Shown here in pieces: positions 8,973 through 17,271 of a DNA stretch of 64,000 nucleotides. Both the position numbers and the translations under genes were made by a program. The stretch comes from Vibrio algivorus (GTDB lineage: Bacteria; Pseudomonadota; Gammaproteobacteria; Enterobacterales; Vibrionaceae): positions 248,001 through 312,000 of the forward strand of contig NZ_AP018678.1 in NCBI RefSeq assembly GCF_002218005.2, in the 5' to 3' direction. Position 1 is the first letter of the stretch, and every line of letters starts with the position of its first letter. The notes under the pieces were generated by a model that was not told the origin of the DNA, did no database searches, and saw only the letters and a list, made by a program, of their open reading frames with translations.

Positions 8973-9305
8973 TGTTAAGTTATTAAATCGACTGTACTCA
9001 AATTATACCTGAAAGATGCCGTACTGTAGATCATTGATTGAGTCGTGGTATCGCGAAAATAATGTCACTTAAGTCGTGTTTTGTTGAAACACAAAGTAAT
9101 AAGCGGATTATTTTTATGGGTTAAGGCGGAACTTTGCTAAAAAAATACAGTCAATTAACAATAGCTTAAATTAAGCACGTGATAGTGTTAATGTAGATCA
9201 ATCGCATTTAGAGTGACTAGATATAGAACTTGAACGTTCTAACACATTGATAGAATAAATTTTTATACATCATAACGATGGTTTTCCATCATGCTGGAGA
9301 AGTTA
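8973..9305. other. Intergenic region slyX-fkpA (divergent)
   Basis: A 333 bp AT-rich spacer. The only candidate fkpA promoter I see is TTGAAC (9230-9235) with TAGAAT (9251-9256) at a short 15-bp spacing. A GAACTT at 9226-9231 resembles a sigma-E -35, but no matching -10 is convincing. No small gene or repeat is visible. Confidence 0.4.
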
Positions 9306-10103
9306 ATGAAACCGATTTTTAAAGTATCGTTGCTTGCAGCCACTGTTTTACTTGCAGTTGGTTGTCAGAAAGAAGAATCAAAAGATGCACAAACCACAGC
9401 AAAAGCTGAGCAGGCGCAATCTGCAGCGGCATCAACACTATATAAAACTGATGATGAGAAAGCGGCATATGCGATTGGTGTTTCTTTTGCTAACTACCTA
9501 AATACTAGCATTGAGAAACCAGCAGAAATCGGTATCAACCTAGATAAAGATATCGTATTAAAAGGTATCGAAGACGTATTTGCTCAAAAAGCAGGGATGA
9601 CAGAAGAAGAAACACATCAAGCACTACAAGAGCTAGATAAGCGTGTTTCTGAAAAGATGCAAGCTCAAGCCGCTGAAAAATCAGCCGCAGCTAAAAAAGC
9701 CGGTGATGATTTCCGTGCAAAGTTCGCTAAAGAAGATGGTGTGAAGAAGACTGAATCAGGCATTCTTTACAAAGTTGAAAAAGAAGGCGACGGCATTTCA
9801 CCAAAAGCAACGGATACAGTCGTAGTTAACTACGAAGGTACTTTGGTTGATGGTACTAAGTTTGACAGCTCATACGATCGTAAAGAGCCTGCAACTTTCC
9901 CACTTAACCGTGTTATCCCTGGTTGGACTGAATCAGTACAGCTAATGAAAGTGGGCTCTAAATATAAAGTTGTGATCCCACCAGAGCTTGCTTACGGTGA
10001 ACAAGACACACCAACAATTCCTGCTAACTCAACATTAGTGTTTGAAATTGAGTTAATGTCAGTGAAATCAGCGGAAGCACCAGAGGCACCTGCTGCAAAT
10101 TAA
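9306..10103 (+). CDS. fkpA: FKBP-type peptidyl-prolyl isomerase FkpA, predicted lipoprotein
   Basis: A 265-residue envelope protein. The N-terminus is a signal peptide ending in A-V-G-C with Cys20, a usable lipobox. Residues 50-140 hold the helical FKBP_N dimerisation domain (AYAIGVSFANYL to FRAKFAKEDGV). The C-terminal FKBP domain contains VNYEGTLVDGTKFDSSY and FPLNRVIPGWTE. E. coli FkpA is soluble in the periplasm, so the lipobox is a difference; residue +2 is Gln, which would favour the outer membrane. The start at 9306 follows GGAGA; the ATG five codons upstream overlaps that site. Confidence 0.92.
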   Translation: MKPIFKVSLLAATVLLAVGCQKEESKDAQTTAKAEQAQSAAASTLYKTDDEKAAYAIGVSFANYLNTSIEKPAEIGINLDKDIVLKGIEDVFAQKAGMTEEETHQALQELDKRVSEKMQAQAAEKSAAAKKAGDDFRAKFAKEDGVKKTESGILYKVEKEGDGISPKATDTVVVNYEGTLVDGTKFDSSYDRKEPATFPLNRVIPGWTESVQLMKVGSKYKVVIPPELAYGEQDTPTIPANSTLVFEIELMSVKSAEAPEAPAAN

Positions 10104-10123
10104 TTGAACTAGCTAGTTTACTT

Positions 10124-10152
10124 AAGGCTCATCAATATGATGGGCCTTTTTT
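10124..10152 (+). terminator. Intrinsic terminator of fkpA
   Basis: An 11-bp stem (10124-10134 with 10138-10148, one wobble) with a short loop is followed by a T-run, 21 bp after the fkpA stop codon. Confidence 0.88.
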
Positions 10153-10302
10153 GTTTTGAAAGCTTAAAAATACGATCCATAATTTGTTCTAAATCATCAT
10201 ATTGAAGTTAGATCCGTGCCTCTTTCAAATTTTCTGATAAACTTACGTTAATTTGTTTAATTGTTCGACAATTTTAATAAACGATTTTCTATCGGAGTAG
10301 AG

Positions 10303-11031
10303 GTGAGTGTGAGTCAGTCTGAAGTGGTACATTCGGAAGCATTGTTAGAAATGGAATCTGTCCATGTTATGCCCTTTACAGAGCACGATAAAATTATTTT
10401 GCATTCTTATGAAGCGGTAGTCGATGGTCTTGCTAGTTTGATCGGTAACTATTGTGAAATCGTGTTGCACTCGTTAGAGGACTTAAATACCTCGGCAGTC
10501 AAAATTGCTAATGGTGAAAATACCGGCCGTCAAGTCGGATCTCCGATTACGGATTTAGCGTTAAAGATGCTAAAAGATATTGAAGGTTCGCAGCGTAATT
10601 TCTCTCGCTCTTACTTTACACGCGCCAAAGGTGGCGTATTGATGAAGTCGATCACTATTGCGATCCGTAATGGCGAGCAACGAGTGATTGGATTACTGTG
10701 TATCAATATCAATTTAGATGCGCCATTTTCTCAAGTGTTACACGCCTTTATGCCTACTGCGGAAGCAGAAGAAGCGGCTTCGTCAGTTAACTTTGCTAGT
10801 GATGTTGAAGAGCTGGTGGATCAAACGGTTGAACGCACTATTGAAGAAATCAATGCTGATAAATCGGTATCAAACAATACCAAGAATCGCCAAATTGTGA
10901 TGGATCTTTATGATAAAGGGATCTTTGATATCAAAGATGCGATTAATCGGGTAGCTGACCGTTTAAATATTTCTAAACACACGGTTTATTTATATATTCG
11001 TCAACGCAAAATTGAGGACGGCGAAAAGTGA
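10303..11031 (+). CDS. yheO: YheO-like PAS/helix-turn-helix transcriptional regulator
   Basis: A soluble protein of about 242 residues. The N-terminal YheO-type PAS domain includes YCEIVLHSLEDLNTSAVKI and GSPITDLALKMLKD. The C-terminal helix-turn-helix has VMDLYDKGIFDIKDAINRVA and NISKHTVYLYIRQRK. It lies directly upstream of tusD, overlapping by 4 nt, exactly as in E. coli. The start is uncertain: GTG at 10303 follows CGGAG and is my choice; a TTG at 10261 would add 14 residues and other GTG codons follow. Its ligand and targets are unknown. Confidence 0.88.
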   Translation: MSVSQSEVVHSEALLEMESVHVMPFTEHDKIILHSYEAVVDGLASLIGNYCEIVLHSLEDLNTSAVKIANGENTGRQVGSPITDLALKMLKDIEGSQRNFSRSYFTRAKGGVLMKSITIAIRNGEQRVIGLLCININLDAPFSQVLHAFMPTAEAEEAASSVNFASDVEELVDQTVERTIEEINADKSVSNNTKNRQIVMDLYDKGIFDIKDAINRVADRLNISKHTVYLYIRQRKIEDGEK

Positions 11032-11447
11032 GCCAATGTTTCCCCTTGCCAGAAAAAGTACTAACTTATAGTTTGCTGGTTAATGGCTCAGTTTATGGTA
11101 ATCAATCTGCACTTAATGCCTATCAGTTTGCTTGTGCTTTGATTGAAAGAGGCCACAAGTTAGTCAGCGTGTTTTTCTATCAAGATGGCGTTCATCATGC
11201 TTCTAGTTTAGTTGTGCCTGCGAATGATGAATTTGATCTAGTTAAAGCTTGGCAGCAATTGAGTGAACAACATGAGGTGCGTTTGGAGTCTTGTGTTGCA
11301 GCGTCATTGCGCCGCGGCATTCTAGATAGTAATGAGGCCAAAACGCATGGGCGAGATAGCTGCAATGTGGCTCAAGGTTTTGAATTGGCTGGACTAGGTG
11401 GGCTTGCTGAAGCCATGTTAGTACAAGATAGGGTGGTACAGTTTTAA
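11028..11447 (+). CDS. tusD: Sulfurtransferase TusD
   Basis: A 139-residue DsrE/TusD protein. SVYGNQSALNAYQFACALIERGH and VFFYQDGVHHA match the family, and the sulfur-accepting cysteine is Cys89 in LESCVAASLRRGI. TusD works in the TusBCD heterohexamer, taking sulfur from TusA and passing it to TusE and MnmA for 2-thiouridine at the tRNA wobble position. The GTG start overlaps the yheO stop; its N-terminus is about ten residues longer than in E. coli, so the exact start is uncertain. tusC follows with a TAATG overlap. Confidence 0.93.
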   Translation: MSQCFPLPEKVLTYSLLVNGSVYGNQSALNAYQFACALIERGHKLVSVFFYQDGVHHASSLVVPANDEFDLVKAWQQLSEQHEVRLESCVAASLRRGILDSNEAKTHGRDSCNVAQGFELAGLGGLAEAMLVQDRVVQF

Positions 11448-11800
11448 TGCGTTTAGGTTTTGTATTTCGCTCTCACCCTCATACGAGCGCAAAAGGTAGA
11501 GAAGGGCTGGATGCATTGTTAGCCGCTTCGGCTTACTGTGAAGATATTGATGTGTTTTTTATCGGTGCAGGGGTGACTCAGTTACTGCCAGCGCAACAGC
11601 CGGCAAGCATTTTGTCTAGAGATTATATTTCAGCCTTTAAATTGTTGGATTTATATGAGATTGATAACATTTATACCTGTCAATCATCATTAAACGACTA
11701 CCAAATAAACTCAGACGACTTGCTGATTGAAAATAGCGCATTAAGCCAAGCTGAAATGGTCGAAAAATTCCAACAGTGCCAAAAGATCCTGACATTTTAA
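11447..11800 (+). CDS. tusC: Sulfur relay protein TusC
   Basis: A 117-residue DsrF-like subunit of the TusBCD sulfur relay. The N-terminus LGFVFRSHPHTSAKGREGLDALLA matches the family, followed by DIDVFFIGAGVTQLLP. It lacks the catalytic cysteine of TusD, as expected for this subunit. Translation is coupled to tusD (TAATG) and tusB follows after 14 bp. Confidence 0.93.
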   Translation: MRLGFVFRSHPHTSAKGREGLDALLAASAYCEDIDVFFIGAGVTQLLPAQQPASILSRDYISAFKLLDLYEIDNIYTCQSSLNDYQINSDDLLIENSALSQAEMVEKFQQCQKILTF

Positions 11801-11814
11801 TAGGGCGAATAGAC

Positions 11815-12096
11815 ATGCTACATATTATAAAAAGCCCATCAGGATTGACTGATGCGATCAACTTGATCCAACCTGATGATGCAATATTACTCGTTGAAGA
11901 TGCGGTTTACGCACTTTTTCGCCAATCAAGCTCACTAATTGGATTGAAAGATCAAAAAGATCGTTGCTGGGTGTTACAAGAGGATCTTGTGGCGCGTGGT
12001 TTGGTTGATTTAGTAAATGTTGATGCTCAGTTGACTGATTTTAAAGGCTTTGTTTGTCTTACCGAACAGCACACTCAATCAATCACTTGGGATTAA
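11815..12096 (+). CDS. tusB: Sulfur relay protein TusB
   Basis: A 93-residue DsrH-like third subunit of TusBCD, beginning MLHIIKSPSGLTDAINLI and continuing LLVEDAVYALF. The start at 11815 gives the normal family length; an ATG 13 codons upstream lies inside tusC and is rejected. The gene closes the yheO-tusDCB operon immediately ahead of the str promoter. Confidence 0.92.
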   Translation: MLHIIKSPSGLTDAINLIQPDDAILLVEDAVYALFRQSSSLIGLKDQKDRCWVLQEDLVARGLVDLVNVDAQLTDFKGFVCLTEQHTQSITWD

Positions 12097-12162
12097 TCTC
12101 AGTATTATTGACACTTTTCTTATTGCCAGAGAAAAAAACTCGGCAGCACGATTGTATATTTC

Positions 12163-12191
12163 TTGACACATCCCCCCTTGATGAATAAAAT
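12163..12191 (+). promoter_or_regulatory. Strong sigma-70 promoter of the str operon
   Basis: Perfect -35 TTGACA (12163-12168), 17-bp spacer and -10 TAAAAT (12186-12191). CGCG follows within the discriminator, as is common in stringently controlled ribosomal promoters. Transcription should start near 12198, leaving a leader of about 85 nt before rpsL. Confidence 0.85.
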
Positions 12192-12283
12192 TTCGCGTCC
12201 TTATTTCTCGCTGCGTGTAAATGTTGCCGGGAATTAGGATTAGATTTTTCACAAGCTTATTTTCGTAAATCAGGAGCTATTTA

Positions 12284-12658
12284 ATGGCAACTATTAACCA
12301 GTTGGTACGCAAGCCACGTGCAAAGCAAGTTGTTAAAAGCAACGTGCCTGCGCTAGAAGCGTGTCCACAAAAACGTGGTGTATGTACTCGCGTATATACT
12401 ACTACTCCTAAGAAACCGAACTCAGCATTACGTAAAGTATGTCGTGTTCGTTTAACTAACGGCTTTGAAGTGACTTCATACATCGGCGGTGAAGGTCACA
12501 ACCTTCAAGAGCACAGTGTTGTTCTAATCCGTGGTGGTCGTGTTAAAGATTTACCAGGTGTGCGTTACCACACCGTTCGCGGCGCTCTTGACTGTGCTGG
12601 CGTAAACGACCGTAAACAAGGTCGTTCTAAGTATGGTGTTAAACGTCCTAAGTCTTAA
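12284..12658 (+). CDS. rpsL: 30S ribosomal protein S12
   Basis: A 124-residue decoding-centre protein identical in length to E. coli S12. The conserved loop TTTPKKPNSALRKV is intact with Lys43, and GGRVKDLPGVRYH keeps Lys88. These are the positions where streptomycin-resistance changes occur, so the sequence looks wild type at both. A CAGGAG ribosome-binding site precedes ATG. It is the first gene of the str operon; rpsG follows after 113 nt. Confidence 0.99.
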   Translation: MATINQLVRKPRAKQVVKSNVPALEACPQKRGVCTRVYTTTPKKPNSALRKVCRVRLTNGFEVTSYIGGEGHNLQEHSVVLIRGGRVKDLPGVRYHTVRGALDCAGVNDRKQGRSKYGVKRPKS

Positions 12659-12660
12659 TA

Positions 12661-12683
12661 GCTTTCTGTTTTAACAGAAAAGC
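12661..12683 (+). promoter_or_regulatory. Hairpin in rpsL-rpsG intercistronic region (possible S7 target)
   Basis: A 10-bp stem with one bulged A begins right after the rpsL stop codon, followed by a second AT-rich inverted repeat near 12704-12720. In E. coli the rpsL-rpsG junction is the S7 feedback site. The assignment here rests on position, not on matched nucleotides. Confidence 0.4.
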
Positions 12684-12771
12684 GTTAAGTAAGGCCAAAC
12701 ACTAAAATTATATAATTTTGATGAAACTGAAAAGTTTTGGATAACCTGAAGAAGACAACGGAGAAACATCC

Positions 12772-13242
12772 ATGCCACGTCGTCGCGTAATAGGCCAGCG
12801 TAAGATCCTTCCAGATCCTAAATTCAAATCTGAATTGCTGGCGAAATTTGTAAACATCCTTATGGTTGATGGTAAGAAATCAACTGCTGAAAAAATTGTT
12901 TACACTGCACTAGATACTATGGCTGAGAAATCTGGTAAAGATCACTTAGCTGTATTTGAAGAAGCTCTTGAAAATGTTCGTCCAGCGGTAGAAGTTAAAT
13001 CTCGCCGTGTGGGTGGTTCAACTTACCAAGTACCTGTAGAAGTTCGTCCGGTTCGCCGTAACGCTCTTGCTATGCGTTGGTTGGTTGAAGCTGCGCGTAA
13101 GCGTGGTGAAAAATCTATGGCACAACGTCTTGCAGCAGAAATGCTAGACGCGTCAGAAAACAAAGGTACTGCTGTTAAGAAACGTGAAGACGTTCACCGT
13201 ATGGCAGACGCGAACAAAGCGTTCGCACACTACCGTTGGTAA
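12772..13242 (+). CDS. rpsG: 30S ribosomal protein S7
   Basis: A 156-residue primary assembly protein of the 30S head, starting MPRRRVIGQRKILPDPKF. It has the conserved SRRVGGSTYQVPVEVRP loop and the HRMADANKAFAHYRW C-terminus. S7 nucleates the 16S 3' domain and in E. coli represses str-operon translation. A GGAGAAACATCC spacer precedes ATG. The C-terminus ends at the short-form position. Confidence 0.99.
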   Translation: MPRRRVIGQRKILPDPKFKSELLAKFVNILMVDGKKSTAEKIVYTALDTMAEKSGKDHLAVFEEALENVRPAVEVKSRRVGGSTYQVPVEVRPVRRNALAMRWLVEAARKRGEKSMAQRLAAEMLDASENKGTAVKKREDVHRMADANKAFAHYRW

Positions 13243-13246
13243 TCGC

Positions 13247-13264
13247 TTCTTTGCTCGCAAAGAA
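13247..13264. repeat. 8-bp perfect inverted repeat after rpsG
   Basis: TTCTTTGC-TC-GCAAAGAA lies 5 bp after the rpsG stop codon. It is the first of four hairpins in the rpsG-fusA gap and has no T-run. Confidence 0.6.
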
Positions 13265-13285
13265 ACAACGTTAGTTATACCTTCT

Positions 13286-13315
13286 GTGCTGCAGGATATC
13301 CTGCAGCACATTTTT
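13286..13315 (+). terminator. Terminator-like hairpin (possible attenuator) between rpsG and fusA
   Basis: Positions 13286-13309 are a perfect 24-nt palindrome (GTGCTGCAGGAT and its complement), followed by ATTTTT. This has the form of an intrinsic terminator inside the str operon. Further inverted repeats follow at 13317-13350 and at 13357-13372, just before the fusA ribosome-binding site. No clear fusA promoter is visible in the gap, so partial read-through is the simplest reading. Confidence 0.65.
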
Positions 13316-13391
13316 GCTATTTATCGACTCTCAAATATGTTGATAAATAGATGGAACTACCTAAGGGTTCCCTTAGTAAGAGGATACAATC

Positions 13392-15488
13392 GTGGCTCGT
13401 AAAACTCCTATTGAGCGCTACCGTAATATTGGTATTTGTGCGCACGTAGATGCAGGTAAAACAACCACAACTGAGCGTATTCTGTTCTACACAGGCCTTT
13501 CTCATAAAATTGGTGAAGTTCACGATGGCGCAGCAACCATGGACTGGATGGAGCAGGAGCAAGAGCGTGGTATCACTATCACATCTGCTGCTACTACAAC
13601 TTTCTGGCGTGGTATGGAAGCTCAATTCGAAGAACATCGCGTCAATATCATTGATACCCCTGGACACGTTGACTTTACAATCGAAGTAGAGCGCTCATTG
13701 CGTGTGCTTGATGGTGCAGTGGTTGTTTTTTGTGGATCATCTGGTGTTGAACCTCAGTCTGAAACTGTATGGCGTCAAGCGGACAAATATCACGTACCTC
13801 GTTTGGTGTTCGTGAATAAGATGGACCGCGCCGGTGCAGATTTCCTACGCGTTGTTGACCAAATTAAAAATCGTCTTGGTGCAACTCCCGTTCCAATCCA
13901 ATTAAATATTGGTGCGGAAGAAGAGTTTAAGGGTGTCATCGACCTTATCAAGATGAAAGCAATCAACTGGAATGAAGCCGATCAAGGCATGACCTTCACA
14001 TACGAAGAAATTCCAGCAGATATGCAAGAACTCGCTGAAGAATGGCGTAGCCATTTAGTAGAAGCGGCAGCAGAAGCTTCAGAAGAGTTGATGGATAAAT
14101 ACCTTGAAGGTGAAGAGCTAAGTGAAGCTGAAATTAAGCAGGCACTACGCGCTCGTACTTTGAATAACGAGATTGTATTAGCAACTTGTGGTTCAGCCTT
14201 CAAAAATAAAGGGGTTCAAGCAGTACTTGATGCTGTAATTGACTTCTTACCATCGCCAATCGAAGTACCTGCAATTAAAGGTATTGATGAGAATGAAAAT
14301 GAAGTCGAGCGTTATGCCGATGATAAAGAACCATTCTCAGCACTTGCCTTTAAAATTGCTACCGACCCATTTGTTGGGACGTTAACTTTCATGCGCGTTT
14401 ATTCTGGTACTGTTAATTCAGGTGATACCGTTTATAACTCAGTGAAAGAGAAACGTGAGCGCTTTGGACGTATTGTTCAAATGCACTCTAATAAGCGTGA
14501 AGAAATTAAAGAAGTATTGGCAGGTGATATTGCCGCCGCTATCGGCCTTAAAGATGTGACAACCGGTGACACCTTATGTTCTCTTGATCATAAAGTTATC
14601 CTAGAGCGCATGGAATTCCCAGAGCCTGTAATTCAAATAGCGGTAGAGCCTCGCTCACAAGCTGACCAAGAAAAAATGAGCATTGCACTAGGTAAACTAG
14701 CTGCAGAAGATCCCTCTTTCCGCGTGGAAACCGATGATGAAACTGGCCAAACCTTAATCTCAGGTATGGGTGAGCTTCATTTAGACATTATCGTCGATCG
14801 TATGAAGCGTGAATTCAGTGTGGATTGCAACGTGGGTAAACCTCAAGTTGCGTACCGTGAAACCATTCGTGGTAAAACGGAAGTCGAAGGCAAATTCATT
14901 CGTCAATCTGGCGGTCGTGGGCAATATGGTCACGTATGGCTTAAACTTGAACCATCAGAGCCGGGTGAAGGGTTTGTGTTTGTCGACGAAATCGTGGGTG
15001 GTGCTGTTCCTCGTGAATACATCAACTCAGTGTCGAAAGGTATTGAAGAGCAAATGAACAATGGTGTACTAGCTGGATATCCTGTATTGGATGTTAAAGC
15101 AACCTTGTTCGATGGCTCATACCACGATGTCGATTCAAACGAGATGGCGTTTAAAATTGCTGGCTCAATGGCTTTCAAAAAAGGTGCACTAGAAGCGCAA
15201 CCAGTGCTGCTAGAGCCTATGATGAAAGTAGAAGTAACTACCCCTGAAGACTGGATGGGGGATGTGGTTGGTGATCTTAACCGTCGCCGCGGCATCATTG
15301 AAGGAATGGATGAAGGTTACGGTGGCTTGAAAATTATTCGAGCGCAAGTACCATTATCTGTGATGTTTGGTTACGCAACTGACTTACGTTCTGCAACTCA
15401 AGGTCGTGCATCATACTCAATGGAATTTTCCGAGTATGCTGAAGTGCCTAAAAATGTTGCTGAAGCAATTATCGCAGAGCGCGGTTAA
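13392..15488 (+). CDS. fusA: Translation elongation factor G
   Basis: A 698-residue translocation GTPase with a GTG start after AAGAGGA. Domain I has AHVDAGKTTTTERILFYTG (P-loop), RGITITSAATT (switch I), DTPGHVDF (G3) and NKMDRAGAD (G4). Domains II-V follow, with SGMGELHLDI in domain III and GQYGHVWLKLEP in domain IV. EF-G drives mRNA-tRNA translocation and, with RRF, ribosome recycling. It sits third in the str operon after a terminator-like hairpin. Vibrios often carry a second fusA-like gene elsewhere, which this window cannot show. Confidence 0.98.
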   Translation: MARKTPIERYRNIGICAHVDAGKTTTTERILFYTGLSHKIGEVHDGAATMDWMEQEQERGITITSAATTTFWRGMEAQFEEHRVNIIDTPGHVDFTIEVERSLRVLDGAVVVFCGSSGVEPQSETVWRQADKYHVPRLVFVNKMDRAGADFLRVVDQIKNRLGATPVPIQLNIGAEEEFKGVIDLIKMKAINWNEADQGMTFTYEEIPADMQELAEEWRSHLVEAAAEASEELMDKYLEGEELSEAEIKQALRARTLNNEIVLATCGSAFKNKGVQAVLDAVIDFLPSPIEVPAIKGIDENENEVERYADDKEPFSALAFKIATDPFVGTLTFMRVYSGTVNSGDTVYNSVKEKRERFGRIVQMHSNKREEIKEVLAGDIAAAIGLKDVTTGDTLCSLDHKVILERMEFPEPVIQIAVEPRSQADQEKMSIALGKLAAEDPSFRVETDDETGQTLISGMGELHLDIIVDRMKREFSVDCNVGKPQVAYRETIRGKTEVEGKFIRQSGGRGQYGHVWLKLEPSEPGEGFVFVDEIVGGAVPREYINSVSKGIEEQMNNGVLAGYPVLDVKATLFDGSYHDVDSNEMAFKIAGSMAFKKGALEAQPVLLEPMMKVEVTTPEDWMGDVVGDLNRRRGIIEGMDEGYGGLKIIRAQVPLSVMFGYATDLRSATQGRASYSMEFSEYAEVPKNVAEAIIAERG

Positions 15489-15542
15489 GGTTGATTTGGC
15501 GATGAGTTTAATCACTGATCGCCTTATTAAACAATGAATCTA

Positions 15543-15571
15543 TTGCGTTGATGAAAATTGACGCATAAAAT
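15543..15571 (+). promoter_or_regulatory. Candidate promoter for tuf in the fusA-tuf gap
   Basis: -35 TTGCGT (15543-15548), 17-bp spacer and -10 TAAAAT (15566-15571). It lies 69 bp upstream of the tuf start and downstream of an inverted repeat GGCGAT...ATCGCC after the fusA stop. It would let EF-Tu be made independently of the rest of str. Confidence 0.6.
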
Positions 15572-15639
15572 AGCAAATTCTGGCGCGTTTTGACGCAAAC
15601 TTTTGTCAAAGCGAATCATAACTAGGAAGGAACACGATT

Positions 15640-16824
15640 GTGTCTAAAGAAAAATTTGAACGTACGAAACCGCACGTAAACGTTGGTACTATCGGCCACG
15701 TTGACCACGGTAAAACAACTCTTACTGCTGCTATCTGTACTACACTTGCAAAAGTGTACGGCGGTGTAGCAAAAGACTTTGCATCTATCGATAACGCTCC
15801 AGAAGAGCGCGAGCGTGGTATCACAATCGCAACTTCTCACGTTGAGTACGATACTCCAGCACGTCACTACGCACACGTAGACTGCCCAGGACACGCCGAT
15901 TATGTTAAAAACATGATCACTGGTGCTGCGCAAATGGACGGCGGTATCCTAGTAGTAGCTGCGACTGATGGTCCAATGCCACAAACACGTGAGCACATCC
16001 TACTTGGTCGTCAGGTTGGTATTCCTTACATCATCGTATTCATGAACAAATGTGACATGGTTGATGATGAAGAGCTTCTAGAGCTAGTAGAAATGGAAGT
16101 TCGTGAACTTCTTTCTGAGTACGACTTCCCAGGTGATGATCTACCAGTAATCCAAGGTTCAGCTCTTGGCGCTCTAAACGGCGAGAAAGAGTGGGAAGAC
16201 AAAATCGTTGAGCTTGCAGAAGCACTAGATTCTTACATTCCTGAGCCAGAGCGTGCAGTAGACCAACCATTCCTACTACCAATTGAAGACGTATTCTCAA
16301 TTCAAGGTCGTGGTACGGTTGTAACTGGTCGTATCGAGCGTGGTATCCTACGTGTAGGTGACGAAGTAGAAATCGTTGGTATCAAAGACACAACAGTAAC
16401 GACATGTACTGGTGTTGAAATGTTCCGTAAACTGCTTGACGAAGGTCGTGCAGGTGAGAACGTTGGTGCACTTCTACGTGGTACTAAGCGTGATGACGTT
16501 GAACGTGGTCAAGTATTGGCTGCTAAAGGTTCAATCAACCCACACACAACTTTCGAATCAGAAGTATACGTACTTTCGAAAGATGAAGGTGGTCGTCATA
16601 CTCCATTCTTCAAAGGTTACCGTCCACAGTTCTACTTCCGTACAACTGACGTAACTGGCGACATCCAACTACCAGAAGGTGTTGAGATGGTAATGCCTGG
16701 TGATAACGTACAAATGACAGTTACTCTAATCGCACCAATCGCGATGGATGAAGGTCTACGTTTCGCTATCCGTGAAGGTGGCCGTACAGTTGGTGCTGGT
16801 GTTGTAGCGAAAATCATCGCTTAA
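15640..16824 (+). CDS. tuf: Translation elongation factor Tu
   Basis: A 394-residue aminoacyl-tRNA carrier GTPase. GHVDHGKTTLTAAI is the P-loop, RGITIATSHVEYDT switch I, DCPGHADYVKNMI G3 and NKCDMVDDEE G4. The beta-barrel domains II and III follow, ending GRTVGAGVVAKIIA. The GTG start after AGGAAGG is typical of vibrio tuf. Codon use is strongly biased to optimal codons. This is the str-operon copy; a second tuf beside tRNA genes is usual in the group but lies outside the window. Confidence 0.98.
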   Translation: MSKEKFERTKPHVNVGTIGHVDHGKTTLTAAICTTLAKVYGGVAKDFASIDNAPEERERGITIATSHVEYDTPARHYAHVDCPGHADYVKNMITGAAQMDGGILVVAATDGPMPQTREHILLGRQVGIPYIIVFMNKCDMVDDEELLELVEMEVRELLSEYDFPGDDLPVIQGSALGALNGEKEWEDKIVELAEALDSYIPEPERAVDQPFLLPIEDVFSIQGRGTVVTGRIERGILRVGDEVEIVGIKDTTVTTCTGVEMFRKLLDEGRAGENVGALLRGTKRDDVERGQVLAAKGSINPHTTFESEVYVLSKDEGGRHTPFFKGYRPQFYFRTTDVTGDIQLPEGVEMVMPGDNVQMTVTLIAPIAMDEGLRFAIREGGRTVGAGVVAKIIA

Positions 16825-16844
16825 TATCATACTCAAGTCTGTAT

Positions 16845-16874
16845 AAAAAGGGGAAGCTTCGGCTTCCCTTTTTG
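16845..16874 (+). terminator. Intrinsic terminator after tuf
   Basis: The stem AAAAAGGGGAAGC pairs with GCTTCCCTTTTT around a TTCG tetraloop and ends in a T-run, 20 bp after the tuf stop codon. Confidence 0.9.
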
Positions 16875-16944
16875 TTGCCTATCGAAATGAAGCAATAAAA
16901 TTATCTCGTATCTCATCTTTTTGCGATTAATTTTCGAACACCAC

Positions 16945-16972
16945 TTGCATCCCATTTTGTGATCTGTATAAT
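16945..16972 (+). promoter_or_regulatory. Promoter of the S10 ribosomal protein operon
   Basis: -35 TTGCAT (16945-16950), 16-bp spacer and perfect -10 TATAAT (16967-16972), followed by CACGGC. It lies 300 bp upstream of rpsJ and downstream of the tuf terminator. Confidence 0.8.
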
Positions 16973-16978
16973 GCACGG

Positions 16979-17271
16979 CTCTGGTTTAGCCAGTTGTGAA
17001 CCAATGAGCAGCGAGGATTCGAGTTAGCACTCTTAATTCTTAAGGAATTATTCGGTGACTAGCCCATAATGTATACTCAGCTTATGTTCGCAGTTAATAA
17101 AATTAGTTATCTAATTATCTAGAAAATAGTTAAATAGTTTCTGATGAAATTAACTGACAATGTACCCAATAAGGGCACTACGGTTTCACATAAATCAATC
17201 GGCATTCCTGCGAATTTACGCAGTTGAGTGGCGATATTGTTTGTGTAATTAATTAATTGGAGCTCTGTCTC
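16979..17271 (+). promoter_or_regulatory. Long untranslated leader of the S10 operon
   Basis: About 290 nt separate the predicted transcription start from rpsJ; no open frame is supported. The leader contains short stems, among them GGTTTAGCCAGTTGTGAACC near the 5' end and CTGCG-AATTTA-CGCAG near 17208-17223. In E. coli the S10 leader mediates L4 autogenous control of transcription and translation. An equivalent role here is inferred from position; I could not match individual hairpins to the E. coli structure. Confidence 0.5.

Noticed and set aside
16980..17060. Possible tRNA-like fold in the S10 leader (GATTCGAGTTAGCACTC)
   Set aside because: No acceptor stem, anticodon arm or CCA end could be built around it.
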